NCBI GenBank assembly: GCA_964433675.1
Contig: CAYSSJ010000003.1
Location: 124,001 to 188,000 of the forward strand
Source of the DNA: CAYSSJ01 sp964433675
GTDB taxonomy: Bacteria; Cloacimonadota; Cloacimonadia; Cloacimonadales; TCS61
Reading direction: 5' to 3'
DNA: 64,000 nucleotides
Positions 60,706-64,000 of the stretch are shown here, one piece after another (position 1 is the first letter of the stretch; each line of letters begins with the position of its first letter). Below the pieces are notes generated by a model that saw only the letters and a list, made by a program, of their open reading frames with translations, had not been told where the DNA came from and ran no database searches. A program made the position numbers and the translations under genes.

Positions 60706-63700
60706 ATGTCGATAACAGAATTCTCTCTAAAAAACAGTGTTTTAGTCAATATGATAATGATCGCCGTATTTCTGGTCGGGATCTACGCATTGTTCGTCAT
60801 CCCTCAAGAGGAGTATCCACCGGTTGATTTCGGTGCTATTGTGGTGAATGTGAACTATCCGGGAGTCTCACCTCAAGAGATCGAAACTTTGATCATAAAC
60901 AAGATCGAAGAGCAGCTTGTGAACATAGACGGTTTGGACTATATCGAATCGACGGCAGAAGAGGGGAGAGCCTCTATCAGAGTGGTTTTCGAGCCCAATA
61001 TCGATCCCGATAAAGCTTGGTACGATTTCAATGCGGAGTTCGATAAGGTGCGAGATCTGCCGGCTGATGCTTTCGAACCGGTAGTCGTTAGATTGAATAT
61101 GCGAGAGGTGAATTCTATCGGTCAGGTTGTTATCGGCGGTGATTTCTCTCGTAATGCTATGCGTGAGATTTCCGATATGATGCGCGATGGTTTGCTGGAG
61201 ATTCCGCATGTATCCAGGGTAGAAGTATTTGGAACACAGGAGCGGCAGGTTTGGGTGCAGGCAGATCAAAGGTTGTTAAGTGAATATGGCATTACTTTAA
61301 ACGAGATAGTGAACTCGATAAGAACACGCAATATGAACATTCCCGGCGGCACGGTAATGATGGGTAATGTGGAAATATTGGTAAGGTCTATAGGGGAATT
61401 TGAAGCGATCGAGGATATCCGCCGCATTGTACTTCGTGCTGAGCCGGCGAGTGGTGTAATACGCCTGGCGGATGTCGCTGCCGTAGCTGATACGTTGCAA
61501 GAAGCACAGACAATTACCAAGCTAGATGGAGAACCCGGTGTTAGCCTCTATGTATATAAAAAAGCAGATGGTAATATTGTAACTGTGATGAGGGATGTAC
61601 ACCAATATGTGGATGATATAGGAGAGCAGATACCAGAGCTGACAGCCAGTGTAAGAAATGATAGCTCGATCGATGTGCAAAACAGCATCAATGCGCTCGG
61701 CTCTACCGCTTTGCAGGGTATTATACTCGTCTTTATCGTACTGTTTATCTTCCTGGGATGGAGAAACGCTCTCTTTGCTGCTTGGGGCATACCATTTAGT
61801 ATCTTTGCCACTTTTGCTTTATTATATTTCGGAGGCTATACTCTGAATACGCTATCGATTTTCGGAGTTATAATCGTTATCGGTATGGTAGTGGATAATG
61901 CGGTGGTCGTGATAGAGAATACACATCGCTATCGGGAGAAAGGTTTTTGTTTGAAGGATTCTGTTATCAATGGATCCAAAGAAGTGATAATCCCGATCAC
62001 GGCAGCTATTCTGACTACTATCTCCGCTTTTCTGCCTATGCTGATGATGGAAGGTATATGGGGACAGTTTCTGGCTATTTTCCCCGTAGTTGTCTCTATT
62101 GCATTGATAGCATCGCTGTTCGAGAGTGTATTTATACTACCTACTCATATTTATCAGTATAGTGCCAAATTAGATAAGAAGAACAAGACTTTACGTTTGC
62201 AAAAGAAACTGGAGAAGAGATATCAAAAAATGCTTAAAAAAGTCCTTAAATACAGAGGCTGGGCAGTTTCTACATTTGCAGTTGTATTCTTAGCATTGTT
62301 GATGGTTATTCCACTCGGTCTGATCAGGATCCAATTTTTCCCCCGTGCTGCACCTCAAAGGATCAGACTGACAGTGCAAACTCCGCTGGGCACTTCTTTG
62401 GAGCAGACGGATAAAGTAGTCAGTCAGATAGAACAATATATTTTGTATGAATTACCGCAGCGATCGGATATTGATGCGGTTGTCTCCAATGTCGGCGTGA
62501 TAGGTCGGCGAGGCAGGCAGGATATAAAAGGGTCCAATGCTCAATTCGGGATAGATTTGATCGATGTGGAAGAGATGACCTATACGCATGAAGAGATCAT
62601 GAATTCGATGAGGAGTTATTTGGAGCAGCTTTCCGGTATCTATACCTATTCTTTCGCTGAGGTACGGGGTGGACCGCCGGTTGGTAATGATGTGGAGATC
62701 CGCATCAAAGGTGATAATCTGGCAAGGTTGGAACACATCGGTGATATAGTGAAAGGATATCTGGATGAGATACCGGGAGTGGTCGATATCGAAGATAGCA
62801 TCGAACCCGGTAAGAAGGAAATCAGGATCTTGCCTTATCATGATAAACTGGAGATTTACGGTCTGGATGTAGCTTCTATTTCCAATACGATCAGAACCGC
62901 GAGTACCGGTAGCCGGGCTACAATGTATCGTGGCGGGGGGATAGACGAATATGATCTGATCGTAAGATTACAAAAAGAGGATATCGAAGAATTGGAACAA
63001 CTACGCAATCTTCAGATGAGGACTAGACAAGGCAATTTGATCGCTTTGCGTGAAGTTGTAGAGTTCGATCTGGAAACCGGTCTGGCAAATATCCGACGCC
63101 GTGATAGTAAACGTCTGGTAGAGATTACAGCAGCAGTAACCGATTATGAAGATAATGGTGTGATCCGCTCCAGATCAGCGGGTGAAGTGATGGAGATTCT
63201 GTTCGGACATCGAATCAGAGGTACTGAAGGTTATCTCTCCAACTTTGAAAGCAGATTCCCCGGCTATACAATCGAAGTGGGGGGTGTGAATGAAGAGCAA
63301 CAGAGGTCTTTTAGATCTCTGGGTCAGGCTTTGATAGTAGCTGTGCTTTTGATCTATATTATCTTGGCAGCTCAGTTCAGATCCTATGTACAGCCTCTGA
63401 TAGTGATGTCTGCTGTCTGTTTCGGCTATATCGGTGTGGTTATCGGTCTTTTGGTAACCGGCTTACCCTTCTCACTCAATGCATTCATATCTGTGATTGC
63501 CCTAGCGGGAGTGGTGGTAAACAATTCTCTCATTCTGTTGGATTTTATCAATCGGGAGCGGGATAGCGGAGTAGATAAATGGAACGCCATTATCAATGCT
63601 GGCTCTATCCGACTGAGACCGATCTTGCTGACTACTATAACAACTGTAGCCGGTTTGTTCCCACTGGTGATCTCGACTTCCAGATCGGCGGCGCCTTGGC

Positions 63701-63870
63701 GACCGATGGCTGTTAGCTTTGTCTTCGGATTAATCTTCGCAGCTGTGCTTACCTTGTTTATAACACCGAGTATATATTCACTGGTAGATTCATTTTTTGG
63801 AAAAATCGGTATTACTAGATTTAAAAAACATGAAGCTTACGAAAACTGCATCTCGAATTCTGAGAAGTAA
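60706..63870 (+). CDS. RND efflux transporter, inner-membrane pump (HAE1-like)
   Basis: 1054 residues, a normal length for AcrB-type transporters. Its two halves each have one N-terminal helix, a large periplasmic porter domain and a block of membrane helices. It has P-Q-E-E-Y-P-P-V after TM1 and G-M-V-V-D-N-A-V-V-V-I-E-N in TM4. Only one Asp of the AcrB D-D pair is present, which is common in the wider HAE group. The second half contains F-I-S-V-I-A-L-A-G-V-V-V-N-N-S. A proton-driven exporter of hydrophobic compounds, lipids or drugs is likely; the metal-efflux (CusA) signatures are absent. It is the last gene of the operon and is followed by a terminator. Confidence 0.93.
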   Translation: MSITEFSLKNSVLVNMIMIAVFLVGIYALFVIPQEEYPPVDFGAIVVNVNYPGVSPQEIETLIINKIEEQLVNIDGLDYIESTAEEGRASIRVVFEPNIDPDKAWYDFNAEFDKVRDLPADAFEPVVVRLNMREVNSIGQVVIGGDFSRNAMREISDMMRDGLLEIPHVSRVEVFGTQERQVWVQADQRLLSEYGITLNEIVNSIRTRNMNIPGGTVMMGNVEILVRSIGEFEAIEDIRRIVLRAEPASGVIRLADVAAVADTLQEAQTITKLDGEPGVSLYVYKKADGNIVTVMRDVHQYVDDIGEQIPELTASVRNDSSIDVQNSINALGSTALQGIILVFIVLFIFLGWRNALFAAWGIPFSIFATFALLYFGGYTLNTLSIFGVIIVIGMVVDNAVVVIENTHRYREKGFCLKDSVINGSKEVIIPITAAILTTISAFLPMLMMEGIWGQFLAIFPVVVSIALIASLFESVFILPTHIYQYSAKLDKKNKTLRLQKKLEKRYQKMLKKVLKYRGWAVSTFAVVFLALLMVIPLGLIRIQFFPRAAPQRIRLTVQTPLGTSLEQTDKVVSQIEQYILYELPQRSDIDAVVSNVGVIGRRGRQDIKGSNAQFGIDLIDVEEMTYTHEEIMNSMRSYLEQLSGIYTYSFAEVRGGPPVGNDVEIRIKGDNLARLEHIGDIVKGYLDEIPGVVDIEDSIEPGKKEIRILPYHDKLEIYGLDVASISNTIRTASTGSRATMYRGGGIDEYDLIVRLQKEDIEELEQLRNLQMRTRQGNLIALREVVEFDLETGLANIRRRDSKRLVEITAAVTDYEDNGVIRSRSAGEVMEILFGHRIRGTEGYLSNFESRFPGYTIEVGGVNEEQQRSFRSLGQALIVAVLLIYIILAAQFRSYVQPLIVMSAVCFGYIGVVIGLLVTGLPFSLNAFISVIALAGVVVNNSLILLDFINRERDSGVDKWNAIINAGSIRLRPILLTTITTVAGLFPLVISTSRSAAPWRPMAVSFVFGLIFAAVLTLFITPSIYSLVDSFFGKIGITRFKKHEAYENCISNSEK

Positions 63871-63882
63871 TGTCATATATAG

Positions 63883-63915
63883 TGGGCAGATAGAGAAATA
63901 TCTGCCCATTTTTTT
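63883..63915 (+). terminator. Rho-independent terminator of the efflux operon
   Basis: TGGGCAGATA-GAGAAA-TATCTGCCCA, a 10-bp perfect stem followed by seven T. Confidence 0.93.
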
Positions 63916-63984
63916 ATCAGGAATTTAGATGAAAAGGTTGACTAATTTCCCGATTGAATAAAAAATAAACCATTGAAAAAACTA

Positions 63985-64000
63985 CCGGGAGGTGTAAAGA
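63985..64000 (+). promoter_or_regulatory. Ribosome-binding-site-like sequence at the window end
   Basis: GGGAGGTG ends 4 bases before the window edge, so another plus-strand gene probably starts just outside. Confidence 0.4.

Overview
The window looks like the chromosome of an anaerobic, Gram-negative, secretion-rich bacterium of the Cloacimonadota / Fibrobacterota / Marinimicrobia type. Candidatus Cloacimonadota is my best guess; I infer this from protein style, not from a marker gene. The reasons are seven huge signal-peptide proteins that all end in the same roughly 85-residue C-terminal domain (N-P-F-N-P near its start, S-G-[VI]-Y-x-Y/F-R near its end), GLUG repeats, fibronectin-type domains with a G-Y-x-x-Y-R core, and moderate to low G+C. 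These seven genes fill about 39 kb of the 64 kb.

Layout. 1-3.1 kb (minus strand): the start of rpmF, a pyrimidine-nucleoside phosphorylase and a transglutaminase-like lipoprotein. 3.2-9.6 kb: a gingipain-like (C25) secreted protein and a small outer-membrane protein. 9.6-12.1 kb: a copper P-type ATPase. 12.1-13.3 kb: a gene-free stretch full of hairpin-forming dispersed repeats. 13.3-17.0 kb: rtcB, a membrane ferredoxin and a GLUG lipoprotein. 17.1-19.4 kb: a TPR / sigma-54 activator, divergent from two small ORFs and a 2465-residue GLUG adhesin. 27.7-40.7 kb: one gene of 4339 codons with an N-terminal papain-like protease. 40.8-41.0 kb: decayed pieces of the rtcB/GLUG locus. 41.2-44.7 kb: a membrane protein, a GAF/HD-GYP protein, tRNA-Arg and a TPR protein. 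44.8-58.1 kb: two M14 carboxypeptidases, a second C25 protease and a peptidylarginine-deiminase homologue, all with the common C-terminal domain. 58.3-63.9 kb: a TolC / adaptor / RND efflux operon.

The most interesting unit is the 44.8-58.1 kb cluster. It unites a gingipain-like protease, two metallocarboxypeptidases and a deiminase with the active-site and C-terminal-arginine-binding residues of Porphyromonas PPAD at matching spacing. The neighbouring giant proteins carry Arg-rich inserts at one fixed loop of their Fn3 domains, which look like exposed processing sites. This suggests an extracellular system that cuts after arginine and then trims or citrullinates the new ends. Three sequences resembling sigma-54 promoters lie before both C25 genes and before the GLUG adhesin operon, and the latter is divergent from a sigma-54 activator gene. 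The two giant adhesins share an apparently identical 1400-bp tail, a sign of recent gene conversion.
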